DNA of 64,000 nucleotides from Neorhizobium petrolearium (GCF_017873175.1 NZ_JAGGJW010000006.1:62001-126000), one strand, 5' to 3'. Counted from the stretch's first letter, positions 9,168-17,657 are shown. Numbers and translations: made by a program. The notes: generated by a model from the letters alone, not told the origin.

Positions 9168-9857
9168 TTAAGTCTCGGTTGGTGGCTCAGGGCCACAAAT
9201 GGTCTCTAAAATCTCAATCGTCATCTGCTGCGCTTGCGATGGTATCCTAAAGTATTTCGACTGGTACAGAAGCTTGGACATAACAGCCTCGGCGAGCCGG
9301 GCGTCCATCATACGTGCCGTTTTCAGGGCCCGTGCGCATGATTCCTTGAACGGAATGAGCGCCTCTACAAGGTAATCATGGCCTTCGCTCTCGCGGATGC
9401 AGGCAATATCGAACATGTCGCGTGGCTGCATTGAGGCCCCGCGATAGAAAATCTTTTTCGCAACGATCTCGGCTGGCGTCTCCAGGTAAACCTTCTGCCC
9501 TCGTATTTCTCTTTCCCTCGTGGGCTCAGACGTCAGGTGCGTTGCGACGATAAAGTCGATCTCTCCGATATCCTTGAACACGATTTTGAGCGCACGCGTT
9601 CCGTCGAAGGTATAAGCCTCGGGGTATATGTCGAGAGCAAAGCCCTGCGTTTGTGGATTGAGATAAGGCAGCACCTGAGGATCTTCGATGAAGATATCGA
9701 CGTCGAAACTCTGCCGGTGGCCGATTTGAAGCATCAGCGCAGTGCCGCCACCGAAACTCCAGCTGTCGAGAACGGTGAACTTTGAATTAGCTTGGCTGAT
9801 TATCTTCTGGGCCTGGTCAAAGAGCTCGGCCCAATGACTATTTTGAGATTGTGCCAC
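9168..9857 (-). CDS. Nucleotidyltransferase, AbiEii-like (type IV toxin family)
   Basis: A 229-residue protein with the nucleotidyltransferase signature SFGGGTALMLQIGHRQSFDVDIFIE: a glycine-rich turn followed by the DxD metal-binding pair. The rest (IDFIVATHL, ETPAEIVAKKIFYRG, RDMFDI) matches the AbiEii/DUF1814 pattern, in which Lys and Asp residues near the end of the domain help bind the nucleotide. The start is GTG at 9857, overlapping the TAG stop of the small upstream gene (TAGTG). Proteins of this family act as toxins that modify tRNA or other acceptors; here that role is inferred from family and from the two-gene layout. Confidence 0.75.
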   Translation of the reverse strand: MAQSQNSHWAELFDQAQKIISQANSKFTVLDSWSFGGGTALMLQIGHRQSFDVDIFIEDPQVLPYLNPQTQGFALDIYPEAYTFDGTRALKIVFKDIGEIDFIVATHLTSEPTREREIRGQKVYLETPAEIVAKKIFYRGASMQPRDMFDIACIRESEGHDYLVEALIPFKESCARALKTARMMDARLAEAVMSKLLYQSKYFRIPSQAQQMTIEILETICGPEPPTET

Positions 9858-10126
9858 TAGGCTGCTCGGGCGAGCGGCAGTTCGTATCCGGCCATATCGG
9901 AAAACCGTCGTGCAACGACAGAGGCATCAGCAAGGTTGACATGCATTTCATCGAGAAACGAATGCTGAAGGCTTTCGCTAACATCAGAAAAGAACGCAAA
10001 TGCCGATGCGTCGTAATGGTCGGCGCTCGCCGGGTCGGCAATCTTCGACGCCAACTGCTCAGCCGAAAGGCTCGTCCCATAAGGGGCGTTTACCGTAGCC
10101 AACACTGTCGTAGTGACGAATGTCAT
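9857..10126 (-). CDS. Small partner of the AbiEii-like protein, putative antitoxin
   Basis: An 89-residue acidic-to-neutral protein starting at the ATG at 10126 (GGTGAA upstream). It is not a member of the AbiEi winged-helix antitoxin family, which is much longer. The visible pattern is SLSAEQLASKIADPASADHYDASAFAFFSDVSESLQHSFLDE, predicted helical. The stop codon overlaps the GTG start of the nucleotidyltransferase by one base, so production of the second protein is coupled to translation of the first, as in toxin-antitoxin pairs. Antitoxin function is inferred from position only; no known domain is recognised. Confidence 0.6.
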   Translation of the reverse strand: MTFVTTTVLATVNAPYGTSLSAEQLASKIADPASADHYDASAFAFFSDVSESLQHSFLDEMHVNLADASVVARRFSDMAGYELPLARAA

Positions 10127-10366
10127 CAATTTTCACCGCAGTTAATACATTGCCATATATAGCGTCTTGCGACGCGGGAGACAAGGAGCGAGCCGTTTGC
10201 CGGCATCCGTTCGTCTGGCTCGATTCGCTTCAACGGCAGGCCAGACATCGAACGACGGGGTCTCAGGCTCTACTCTCATCAACTGGAACGATTGTGAAAT
10301 AGCGGGATCGTCGGTTCGAACCCATTCAAGAGCTAATCCATTCAGATGAACCTGACATCCCCTTGA
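10127..10366. promoter_or_regulatory. Intergenic region with short hairpin upstream of the AbiEii-like pair
   Basis: No gene is seen here. A perfect 5-base stem GCGTC-TTGC-GACGC lies at 10162-10175, next to TATATA at 10156-10161 on the same strand; read on the minus strand this could be a promoter with an operator for the small partner gene starting at 10126. The rest holds nothing recognised. A GGTTCGAACCC stretch near 10313 resembles a tRNA T-arm, but no tRNA can be folded around it. Confidence 0.3.
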
Positions 10367-11440
10367 TTAGGAAAGACCGTACCAGGCGCCGCGGCCGGCA
10401 CCGTGGAGGACGAGGTGCCCTTGATCCACGAGTGCCTTGAGATGATCCTTGATAGTGTAACGGCTTGCATCGGTGATCCGTGCAGCCTCCGCGACCGTGA
10501 TCCGCCCGTGCTCGCGCGCCAACTCGAGCAATGTAACGGATAATTCCGGCATGTCGGCGAGGATAATACGCTCGCGCTCCATTTTATTCTCAAGCCGCGT
10601 CTTCTGCCGATGCAGGGCTCTCAAAAAGAACTCGATCCAGGGATTCCAGTCGGGATCGGCATTGCGGATCGTTCCCTGCGTGCGCCGAAGCGAGATGTAA
10701 TAGCTCTCCTTGCTTTGCTCGATGATGCTTTCGAGCGAGCTGTAGGGGACGTAAGCGTAGCCGGCCCGCAGGAGCAACAAGGTGGTCAGAATACGCGATA
10801 GGCGGCCATTGCCATCCTGGAATGGATGGATTTCGAGGAAAACGACAACGAAGATCGCGACAACCAAAAGTGGATGGAGCCGCTTTTCTCGCCCTTGCTC
10901 ATCTAGCCAGGCGATCAGTTCTCCCATTCGACGCGGCGTATCGAACGGTGATGCCGTTTCGAAAACTATGCCGAGGCTCTCGCCCTGTTCGTTAAACGCT
11001 TCCACGTTGTTGGAGAGGGTTTTGTAGGTGCCGCGATGCCGCTCGTCCTTTGTCGAATGCGCAAGAAGGTCGCGGTGGAGCTGACGGATATGATTCTCGG
11101 TGAACGAAATAGCTTCGTAAGCACTGAAGATGGTTTCCATCACCTCCGCATAGCCGGCAACCTCTTGCTCGTCACGTGTCGTAACCGACCCCAGGCGAAT
11201 GTTTGCCAGCAGCTTTTCGACCTCTCGATCGGTGAGGCGTGCCCCTTCGATACGGGTGGAGGAACCGACGCTTTCGATCGTGGCGACACGCCGGAGGCCG
11301 GACAGCCGCTCAGGCGCGATCCGGCCGATCGCACGCCAAGCACCCTTGAATTCGTCGATTTCGGCGATCAGCGACAGGATCTCGGGCGTGATCCGGACGG
11401 TCGCCGTATTTAGAAATTCCATTTGCGCATCCATTCCCAT
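10367..11440 (-). CDS. Fic family protein with self-inhibitory helix and C-terminal winged helix
   Basis: A 357-residue class II Fic protein. The N-terminal inhibitory motif is SSTRIEG (S/TxxxEG) near residue 56, whose glutamate blocks ATP binding. The catalytic loop HPFQDGNGRLSR at about residue 205 is intact, with His as base and the GNGRxxR anion hole, so AMPylation activity is likely preserved. A winged-helix domain fills the last 70 residues (ITVAEAARITDASRYTIKDHLKALVDQGHL). ATG at 11440 has AGGA 5 bases upstream; a second ATG at 11422 is possible. Directly repeated sequences overlap the start (11428-11492), suggesting autoregulation. Fic proteins of this build are often chromosomal or carried on islands as toxin-like regulators. 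Confidence 0.9.
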   Translation of the reverse strand: MGMDAQMEFLNTATVRITPEILSLIAEIDEFKGAWRAIGRIAPERLSGLRRVATIESVGSSTRIEGARLTDREVEKLLANIRLGSVTTRDEQEVAGYAEVMETIFSAYEAISFTENHIRQLHRDLLAHSTKDERHRGTYKTLSNNVEAFNEQGESLGIVFETASPFDTPRRMGELIAWLDEQGREKRLHPLLVVAIFVVVFLEIHPFQDGNGRLSRILTTLLLLRAGYAYVPYSSLESIIEQSKESYYISLRRTQGTIRNADPDWNPWIEFFLRALHRQKTRLENKMERERIILADMPELSVTLLELAREHGRITVAEAARITDASRYTIKDHLKALVDQGHLVLHGAGRGAWYGLS

Positions 11441-11492
11441 CCAATTCCTGAGACGCTGTCATGCACTATTTATCCATCCATTTCCATCCAAT
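11428..11492. promoter_or_regulatory. Pair of direct repeats at the fic promoter
   Basis: An 18-base unit occurs twice: CATCCATTCCCATCCAAT at 11428-11445 and CATCCATTTCCATCCAAT at 11475-11492, differing at one base and spaced 47 bases start to start. The first copy covers the first codons of the fic gene. Two well-kept copies around a promoter are what a dimeric or cooperative repressor site looks like, and the Fic protein itself has a C-terminal winged helix that could bind here. This is inference. Confidence 0.5.
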
Positions 11493-11533
11493 TTTCACGA
11501 GAGAGTTCGTCAGATCCGTCAGTCATTAGCTAG

Positions 11534-12470
11534 ATGACTGGCCATTCCTCACTCGAGCGGATCCAGACTTTTGCAGCGAGACGAGAGAAGATGTACGAGG
11601 GCGACAGCGATCAGCAACTCGAGACGGCCCTCCGATGTGATTGGCAAAGCACTGGCGACCGAGGACGAGGATTTCTAAATCTCTGACAGGTGTCGTTGCG
11701 CCTCACTCGGGTAAGCTAATGAGACAGGTTCACTATGCCTGGCTTCGTGCGTTGCCGGAGGCGAGTTCTGTCGAGGTCATTCAGCAGATTTTTGCCTGGG
11801 TCTTCCCAAAACAGCGCCCCTCGCTTGAGGGCGATCTTGCGGCATCCGCCGTTGAAAAACTGCTCAATCCCTGGCTTCGGTCGCATCTTCCGGCGGATGT
11901 CGGGACATTCTTGTTCACCGCATCGTTGAAGCTTTCGGCGATCCGAGAAATCAACGTGCTGAGTTTTGGGCATTGGTCACTCCCGCCCATCGCAAAGTGG
12001 TCGTCCGCTGGCTAGCAGGGGAGAGCATCGACGCCTTGCTGGCGATTATAACTAAATCGACGCAGACACATATGTGGCCCCCGCGTCACGTATTCTGGAA
12101 AGGCTTGTACGATAAGGGCTTCGTCGAGGAGGCATGGGTCGCCTTGTCTCCCGCCGCCATTCGCAATGCGGCAGTTATGTTCGAGGAGACTAAAGACCCT
12201 ATCTACACCATGACGGGTAGCTAGATGGCGGGTGGGAACAGGAAGGACACCTGCCTTCTGATTATGCGAATTGGCCGTTACACTGTCATCGAGGGATCGC
12301 ACGACTACCGAATCCACGTTTTTCAGTCAGATGATCCAGCTGCGCCTTTGTTCTATCAGGATACGTATGATGCTGAAAAAATAATCCTTCCGGCCAACCA
12401 CAGTGATACCCGAATTCACGATGGTTATGGCCATTGGCAACGGTGGGTCGAGCAGCGGTTGTTACGATGA
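11534..12470 (+). pseudogene. Decayed EH_Signature (ZorC-like) gene
   Basis: Three frames together read like one protein of the EH_Signature family (the ZorC component of Zorya anti-phage systems). A first piece (ATG at 11534, MTGHSSLERIQTFAARREKM) ends in stops. A second (11704 to about 11920) reads YAWLRALPEASSVEVIQQ and LNPWLRSHLPADV. After a frameshift the third (about 11895-12221) reads LVHRIVEAFGDPRNQR, FWALVTPAHRKVVVRWLAG and MWPPRHVFWKGLYDKG. A TAG at 12222 interrupts it; the same frame then continues with MRIGRYTVIEGS and GYGHWQRWVEQRLL, which carry the E and H of the signature. No zorA, zorB, zorD or zorE gene is next to it. Family assignment is from memory of the motifs. Confidence 0.55.
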
Positions 12471-12613
12471 ATTGTCGGCAATCTTGCTTACGGCAAGACA
12501 AGCACTGATCGTCATATCATGGATGGCTGCGTTGCAGCTGAAAGCTTCGGATTTCGCGCCGGCTTCTGGCTGGCTGGAAATGTAGTGTAGAGGATTGCCA
12601 TCTGTCGCTTTTG

Positions 12614-12694
12614 CTCAGCTTGGTTGAGTATTTGGAGTATTTTTCAAACTTGAAAATGGTTTGAGAGTCATTTAATATACTCAGCATGGCTGAG
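12614..12694 (+). promoter_or_regulatory. abiEi-like promoter with two palindromic operators, predicted leaderless
   Basis: The palindrome CTCAGCTTGGTTGAG (12614-12628) recurs as CTCAGCATGGCTGAG (12680-12694), 13 of 15 bases equal; the ATG of the gene is the exact centre of the second copy. Between them lie a TTTTCAA-AC-TTGAAAA dyad, a -35 box TTGAAA (12650-12655), a 17-base spacer and a -10 box TAATAT (12673-12678). A start of transcription 6-8 bases after the -10 box falls on or next to the ATG at 12686, and no ribosome-binding sequence precedes it, so the mRNA should be leaderless. AbiEi proteins are known to repress their own promoter through inverted repeats. Confidence 0.65.
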
Positions 12695-13540
12695 CGATCT
12701 GCATCACTGTTAAACCGACTTGAGAGAGACCTTCCCGAAGGGCTGGTCGTGGATGCCGCTTGGCTGGAAGACCACGGCGTCGCCAGCAATCTGCGTGCCT
12801 ACTACGTCAAGGCCGGCTGGCTGGAACAGCCGGTGCGCAGCGTCTATAAAAGGCCACGTGGCAGGCTAAGCTGGCAGCAAGTCGTTATCTCTCTTCAAAC
12901 CCTGCTCTTGCGAACGCCGTTCTATGTCGGTGGGCGCACGGCATTGGAGCTACAGGGCTTTGCGCATTATCTCTCGCATGAGACCAAGACCGTTCACCTC
13001 TATGGTCCGGAAAAGCCGCCGACATGGTTGGACAAGCTGAACCTTCCTCAGCGCTTTGTCTATCACAACAGCGCGACCCTCTTCCGGAATGATCCGATCA
13101 CGCAGGGGCTTGGCAGCCTTGCCTGGAATATCGCGGACGGAACAGGCCGCGATCTCACCCGCTTTCAGGGCGGCAGTCTGAAGTCGCTTCCATGGGGACA
13201 GTGGGATTGGCCCCTGACCCTTTCACAGCCCGAGCGCGCCTATCTCGAAATGCTCGATGAATTGCCGCGCCATGAGAGTTTCCATCAGGCCGACATGATC
13301 ATGCAGAGTGCCGCAAATTTCAGTCCGAGACGGCTGCAGAAACTGCTGGTGGACTGTGACAGCGTCAAGGTGAAACGCCTGTTCTTCCTATTTGCGGATC
13401 GTCACCGCCATGCGTGGCTCAAGCGTCTGGACAAGGAGGCGATCCATCTGGGCAAGGGCAAACGCATGCTGGTCCCTGGTGGCCGGCTCGATCCTGTCTA
13501 TCTGATCACCGTGCCGGAGGACCTTGATGCCGTTTCGTGA
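12686..13540 (+). CDS. AbiEi-family antitoxin-like transcriptional regulator
   Basis: A 284-residue protein of the type IV AbiEi antitoxin family. The N-terminal 90 residues form the winged-helix part (WLEDHGVASNLRAYYVKAGWLEQPVRSVYKRP). The following domain has the conserved TPFYVGGRTALELQGFAHYL block and LSQPERAYLEMLDELP. In characterised systems AbiEi binds the promoter through its N-domain and neutralises the AbiEii nucleotidyltransferase through its C-domain. Its toxin partner follows at once but is broken (13527-14158), so this antitoxin may now be free. Strong promoter and palindromic sites lie directly upstream. Confidence 0.85.
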   Translation: MAERSASLLNRLERDLPEGLVVDAAWLEDHGVASNLRAYYVKAGWLEQPVRSVYKRPRGRLSWQQVVISLQTLLLRTPFYVGGRTALELQGFAHYLSHETKTVHLYGPEKPPTWLDKLNLPQRFVYHNSATLFRNDPITQGLGSLAWNIADGTGRDLTRFQGGSLKSLPWGQWDWPLTLSQPERAYLEMLDELPRHESFHQADMIMQSAANFSPRRLQKLLVDCDSVKVKRLFFLFADRHRHAWLKRLDKEAIHLGKGKRMLVPGGRLDPVYLITVPEDLDAVS

Positions 13541-14158
13541 CCAGTCCAGGCTCAGGTTCGGCTGCTCATGCGCCTTGTCCCCATCGTGACACGCGAAGCC
13601 TGTTTCGCGCTCAAGGGCGGAACGGCGATCAACCTCTTTGTACGCAACCTGCCGCGCCTCTCGGTTGATATCGATCTGATGTATCTGCCGGTGCACGACA
13701 GGCCGGAGGCATTGGCCGGGATCGATGCGGCCATGAAGCGCATCAAGGCGGCAGCTCTGGCGGAGCTGCCGGGCGCGCGCGTCACCGAAAACATTCACGA
13801 TGGTGCGATCCTTCGCCTTCTCGTGATTGCGGAGGGCACGCAGGTCAAGATCGAAGTCTCTCCCGTATTGCGTGGCGTGGTTCATGAACCTTCCACCATT
13901 CCGGTCACCGAGGCGGTTGAAGAGGCGTTCGGCTTTGCGGAAACCAGCGTCGTATCTTTTGAAGACCTTTTTGCTGGCAAGCTGGTTGCAGCACTGGACC
14001 GGCAGCACCCGCGCGATCTCTTCGATGTGCAAGGTCTGCTCGCCCATGAAGGGCTGAGCGACGACCTGCGCGAAGAAACACCCGCTCTCTCGGCTTTTAA
14101 CACCGGAAAGCAGGGATATTGGGAGCGTCAACTGGGTAGGGGAAGGACTGCAAGATAA
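13527..14158 (+). pseudogene. Truncated, frameshifted AbiEii nucleotidyltransferase
   Basis: The original start is probably ATG at 13527, overlapping the end of the antitoxin gene (MPFRDQ...), but a single base appears lost near 13545: the natural continuation QAQVRLLMRLVPIVTREACFALKGGTAINLF is in the next frame. An open frame restarts at the ATG at 13568 and has the nucleotidyltransferase core, FALKGGTAINLFVRNLPRLSVDIDLMYLP with its DxD, and FEDLFAGKLVAALDRQHPRDLFDVQ. After about residue 165 the sequence stops matching the family and ends in a short unrelated tail, leaving roughly two thirds of the usual length. The protein is therefore likely inactive as a toxin; a restart product of 196 residues is possible. 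Confidence 0.7.
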
Positions 14159-14423
14159 AGCGAACCTGGGGTTCGCGCTCGCGTTGCTCGTAAGTTGTTG
14201 TCTGCACATTATTTTCCGAGCCGGAAAACGGGGAAGCGTCGCGATCCGCGATGTGAGATGAATTTTAGATCCGACTGATCTTCTTTGTGGTCCGTGATGA
14301 TAGCGGCTAGTTTCCGCGAGGTGCGGTACGCGGAACTACGCGGGTTCAAGTCTTTTTACGTCCGCCTGCGATGACTGCCAAAAGCCGCTTGCCAGGCCGG
14401 GGATGGGGGTCGAACCTGCCGAT

Positions 14424-16065
14424 ATGGCAGATCGTGACGACGACAGTTTCCACATCAAACCGGGCCGACCGAAGAGCCGGGGCGGTCGCACCAGCCTGCA
14501 TTCGAAACCGTTTCTCACACAGGTGAAGATCGCCGTGAGCAAGGCAGGCGGAAACCCCGACCGGATAGGCCGATCGTCGGGTAACGGCGGCGGGCGGTTC
14601 AATGCCCGGGGCGGTGGCGCAAAACTTGCGCCATCGTTTCCGAATGACGGTGGAGGATGGACGCGTGGTGGCAGCGGCACCCGGTTCCGCTCGCGGCGTG
14701 TTGTCGTCAAGGTGCGGGTGGTGAAGCTCGCCCCGCAACGGGGTCAGTCGCGTGGCTCGAAATTCCGAGCGGCGACGGCCAAGGCAGTCGATGCACACCT
14801 GGGCTATCTGGAACGCGATGGCGTGACGAAGAATGGCGAGAAGGGCCGGGTCTTTTCCGCGATTGAGGATGAGGCCGATGGAAAGGCGTTCGTCGAGCGC
14901 GGACGCGACGACCGGCATCAGTTCCGGTTCATCGTGGCACCCGAAGATGCAGTCGATATGGCGGACATGCGATCCTTCACTCGTGATCTCATGAAGCAGA
15001 TGGAAAACGATCTGGATACCCGGCTGGATTGGATCGCTGTCGATCACCACAATACCGGTCACCCCACACTCATGTTATCGTGCGGGGCGTGCTGGACGAT
15101 GGTCGCATCCTCAACATTGCCGGCGACTATATCGCGTATGGGGTCCGCCACCGGCCGAGGCACTGGTGACGCTGGAACTGGGCCAGCAGAGCGAGTTGGA
15201 GATCGCGGAAAAGCTGCGCCATGAGGTCGAGGCCGAACGCCTGATCCGTCTCGACAGGATGCTGATCGCGGAGAGCCAGGAACAGGGTATGATCGATCTG
15301 CGTCCGGATGGTTCCGACAGTTACACGGTCAGAGCCAACCGATCGTTAATGATCGACCGGGCCAAGCGGCTGGAGCGGTATGGTTTGGCGGATGAGATCG
15401 GCACGGGACGATGGACGATCCGCGACGATCCGGAACAGACGTTGCGTGCGCTTGGCGAGCGCCGCGATATCATCAAGACCACGCACCGGGCGCTGGAGGA
15501 TCACGGCCTTGCCGAAGAGCGTGGTGCCCGCGATTGCATTACCCACGGCAAAAGCATCACCGAGCCTGTCGTCGGTCGGGTCCTGGCTAAGGGACTGTCA
15601 GGCGACGAGATGAGCGACCGGCTACATCTGGTCATCGACGGCGTGGACGGACATACCCATTATGTGGAGACAGCAGAGATCCACCGGCTGGACGATATCC
15701 AGCGCGGCCACATTATCTCGCTCGACCCGATCCCGCCCAAGTCCAAGCCCAGGGCATCGGACATCAACATCCTTGATCTTGCGGCAAACAACGATGGCAT
15801 TTACCGGCCCACCGATCATCTGGAGCAGGCGAGGGCAAAGATCGAAAGGATCGGCGGCGATCCGGACGCCTTCATCCGCTCCCACGTCCGCCGCCTGGAA
15901 GCGCTACGCCGTGCCGGTCATGTCGAGCGGATCGACGCCGATCACTGGAAAGTCCCCAACGACCTCCCCGAACGCGGCATGGCCTATGATGCGCAAGACC
16001 GGGCCAAGTGGCCTGCTGCCGGTTTCGTGGACACCAAAACGGTGACCGAAACAGCAAGTTACTAA
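14424..16065 (+). pseudogene. Relaxase (VirD2-like, DUF3363 family), two frameshifts
   Basis: Joined frames read as a DUF3363-type conjugative relaxase. It begins at ATG 14424 (MADRDDDSFHIKPGRPKSRG). The first frame runs to the catalytic histidine region, DWIAVDHHNTGHP, near 15065. One C is missing in the run at 15060-15064; in the corrected frame the motif continues HTHVIVRGVLDDGRILNIAGDYIAYG, completing the histidine triad. A second base is missing near 15155, after which a long frame (15166 onward) reads LVTLELGQQSELEIAEKLRHEVEAERL through the DUF3363 part. It ends at a stop at 16063-16065, shorter than usual relaxases. Both lesions are single-base losses in G/C-rich runs, so sequencing error should be excluded; otherwise this is a mobility fossil. 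Confidence 0.75.
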
Positions 16066-16148
16066 CAATAGCTTGGGTTTCGCGGGTCTAGTCCGTTCAG
16101 GAACAAGGCACCATTCCCGCTGAGGTCGCGCAGGGTTTTTAGCCGTGA

Positions 16149-17246
16149 TCAATGGTGTGCGAGGGCGGCGGGAGACAGTTCTGCCACTGTCGAGCAGCCG
16201 AGATGGCCGAGCGTCGTCCAGAATTCCCGCTGCAACAGTTCCAGCGTTCGCCGCACCCCGTTTTCGCCGTCGGCCGCAAGGCCGTAGGCAACGATGCGGC
16301 CAAGCGCCACGGCATCGGCGCCGAGTGCAATCGCGGCGGCGATGTCGCTTCCCCGGCGGACGCCGGAATCGAAGATCACAGGAACGTCCTTGCCTACCGC
16401 ATCGCGGATCGCCGGCAGTGTTTCCAGTGTTGTCGGCGTGCGGTCGATCGTCCGGCCGCCGTAATTGGAGACATAGAGACCGACTGCACCGGCATCGAGC
16501 GAGGCCTTGGCGTCGCGCACGCTGGAGACCCCCTTGACGATGCAAGGAAGAGGAGCCTTCTTGATCACGCTGGCGGCCTGAGCCCAGCTCCAGCGCGGCC
16601 TGGTGAAATCCAGAAGCTCAGCAAGGGCTGCTGCGTCGGACTTGCCGGGACCGAAGTTCGACGGACCTTCCTCGCCGCGGATCGAAAACCGGTCCTCCAT
16701 CATCCGCTCCCGCCACTGGCGTATCGGTGAATAGGTGACGCAGATATATTGATAGCCGGCTACCTTCGCTCGCTCGATCATCTCGAGCACGGCACCTTCA
16801 TCCCCTACGAACGTCATCTGGAAAATGGATGCGACCGGCGAGGCTATCGCTACCTCCTCCAATGAATGGGCCGCCGCGACCGGCACCATCTGCTGGATGC
16901 CTGCCGACGCTGCGGCGCGGCCGATCGCCAGATGCCCTTCCGGATGGAATACGGCCTCGCCGCCGCCGAAGGGCGCGATGAAGGCGGGGAAGCTGAGGTC
17001 GAAGCCGAGGACTTTCGTGCGCGTGTCCGGATTGCTGATGCCGGCGAAAAGCGGCACCTCGAACCGGATGCGGTCGAAGACGGCGGTGTTTTCGCGTAGT
17101 GTCACCTCATCGCCGGTGCCACAGGAAAGATAGTTCCAGTCGACCTCCGAGAGCCGGCGTTGCGCATCCTTGTAGATGCCGCGCAACGTCGTGTATTTCT
17201 CGCGGGTCGCATAGCGATCGTCGATCCGGTTCGGCTTGTCCGTCAT
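16149..17246 (-). CDS. FMN-dependent alpha-hydroxy-acid dehydrogenase family protein
   Basis: A 365-residue protein of the lactate/mandelate/glycolate oxidase family, start chosen at ATG 17246 (GGAAAA upstream; the longer TTG start has no support). It has the N-terminal DEVTLRENTAVFDRIRF block, the Lys-containing strand PLPCIVKGVSSVRDA, and the FMN phosphate loop PVIFDSGVRRGSDIAAAIALGADAVALGR. The normally invariant catalytic motif SNHGGR reads SNYGGR here (near residue 265), so the active-site base is Tyr instead of His. The enzyme may be inactive on ordinary hydroxy acids or have changed chemistry. It is the last gene of the cluster led by the ABC binding protein at 18884-20488. Confidence 0.87.
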   Translation of the reverse strand: MTDKPNRIDDRYATREKYTTLRGIYKDAQRRLSEVDWNYLSCGTGDEVTLRENTAVFDRIRFEVPLFAGISNPDTRTKVLGFDLSFPAFIAPFGGGEAVFHPEGHLAIGRAAASAGIQQMVPVAAAHSLEEVAIASPVASIFQMTFVGDEGAVLEMIERAKVAGYQYICVTYSPIRQWRERMMEDRFSIRGEEGPSNFGPGKSDAAALAELLDFTRPRWSWAQAASVIKKAPLPCIVKGVSSVRDAKASLDAGAVGLYVSNYGGRTIDRTPTTLETLPAIRDAVGKDVPVIFDSGVRRGSDIAAAIALGADAVALGRIVAYGLAADGENGVRRTLELLQREFWTTLGHLGCSTVAELSPAALAHH

Positions 17247-17306
17247 GTACGTTTTCCAGTCCGTGAAAGCGAACGTGCGGACCAAAATCCGCCCGTGCCA
17301 TCGAGG

Positions 17307-17657
17307 TTATTTCTTGGCGGCGATCAGCACGATTTCTATAAGCCTTCTGGGATCGCCGAGATCGGCAACGCCGATCGTCGCACGCGACGGCAGATCGTCG
17401 CCGTCGAGCCATTCGAGCCAGGCCTCGTTCATCTCCTCCTTGCGCGACATGTCGGAGAGATAGATGCGCGCCGACAGGATGTGATGCTTGTCGGAGCCGC
17501 ATTCGGCGAGTATCTCTTCGAGCTTGGCGCAGGTCTGTTGCGTCTGCTCCTTCATGCCGACGGAAATGTCGCTTGCGGCATGGCCGCCGAGATAAAGCAC
17601 GCCGTTATGTTCGACGGCGCCGTGCATGATGCGGTGCTTGCGGTGACGTTTGATCAT
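17307..17657 (-). CDS. RidA family (YjgF/YER057c/UK114) protein
   Basis: A 116-residue protein starting at ATG 17657 with AAAGGA 8 bases upstream. The family pattern is visible: HGAVEHNGVLYLGGHAASD near the N-terminus, QTCAKLEEILAECGSDKHHILSARIYLSDM in the middle and ATIGVADLGDPRRLIEIVLIAA at the end. RidA proteins hydrolyse reactive enamine/imine intermediates to keto acids and ammonia. The catalytic Arg of archetypal RidA (in ..R.. of the strand near residue 105) appears as DPRRLIEI, so the assignment to an active RidA or a close Rid subgroup is likely. It sits between an FAD amine oxidase-like gene and the FMN enzyme, which fits removal of an imine product. Confidence 0.88.
   Translation of the reverse strand: MIKRHRKHRIMHGAVEHNGVLYLGGHAASDISVGMKEQTQQTCAKLEEILAECGSDKHHILSARIYLSDMSRKEEMNEAWLEWLDGDDLPSRATIGVADLGDPRRLIEIVLIAAKK

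Noticed and set aside
10305..10330. tRNA-like T-arm GGTTCGAACCC
   Set aside because: No acceptor, D-arm or anticodon arm can be folded around it; at most an old attachment remnant, but no matching copy was found.
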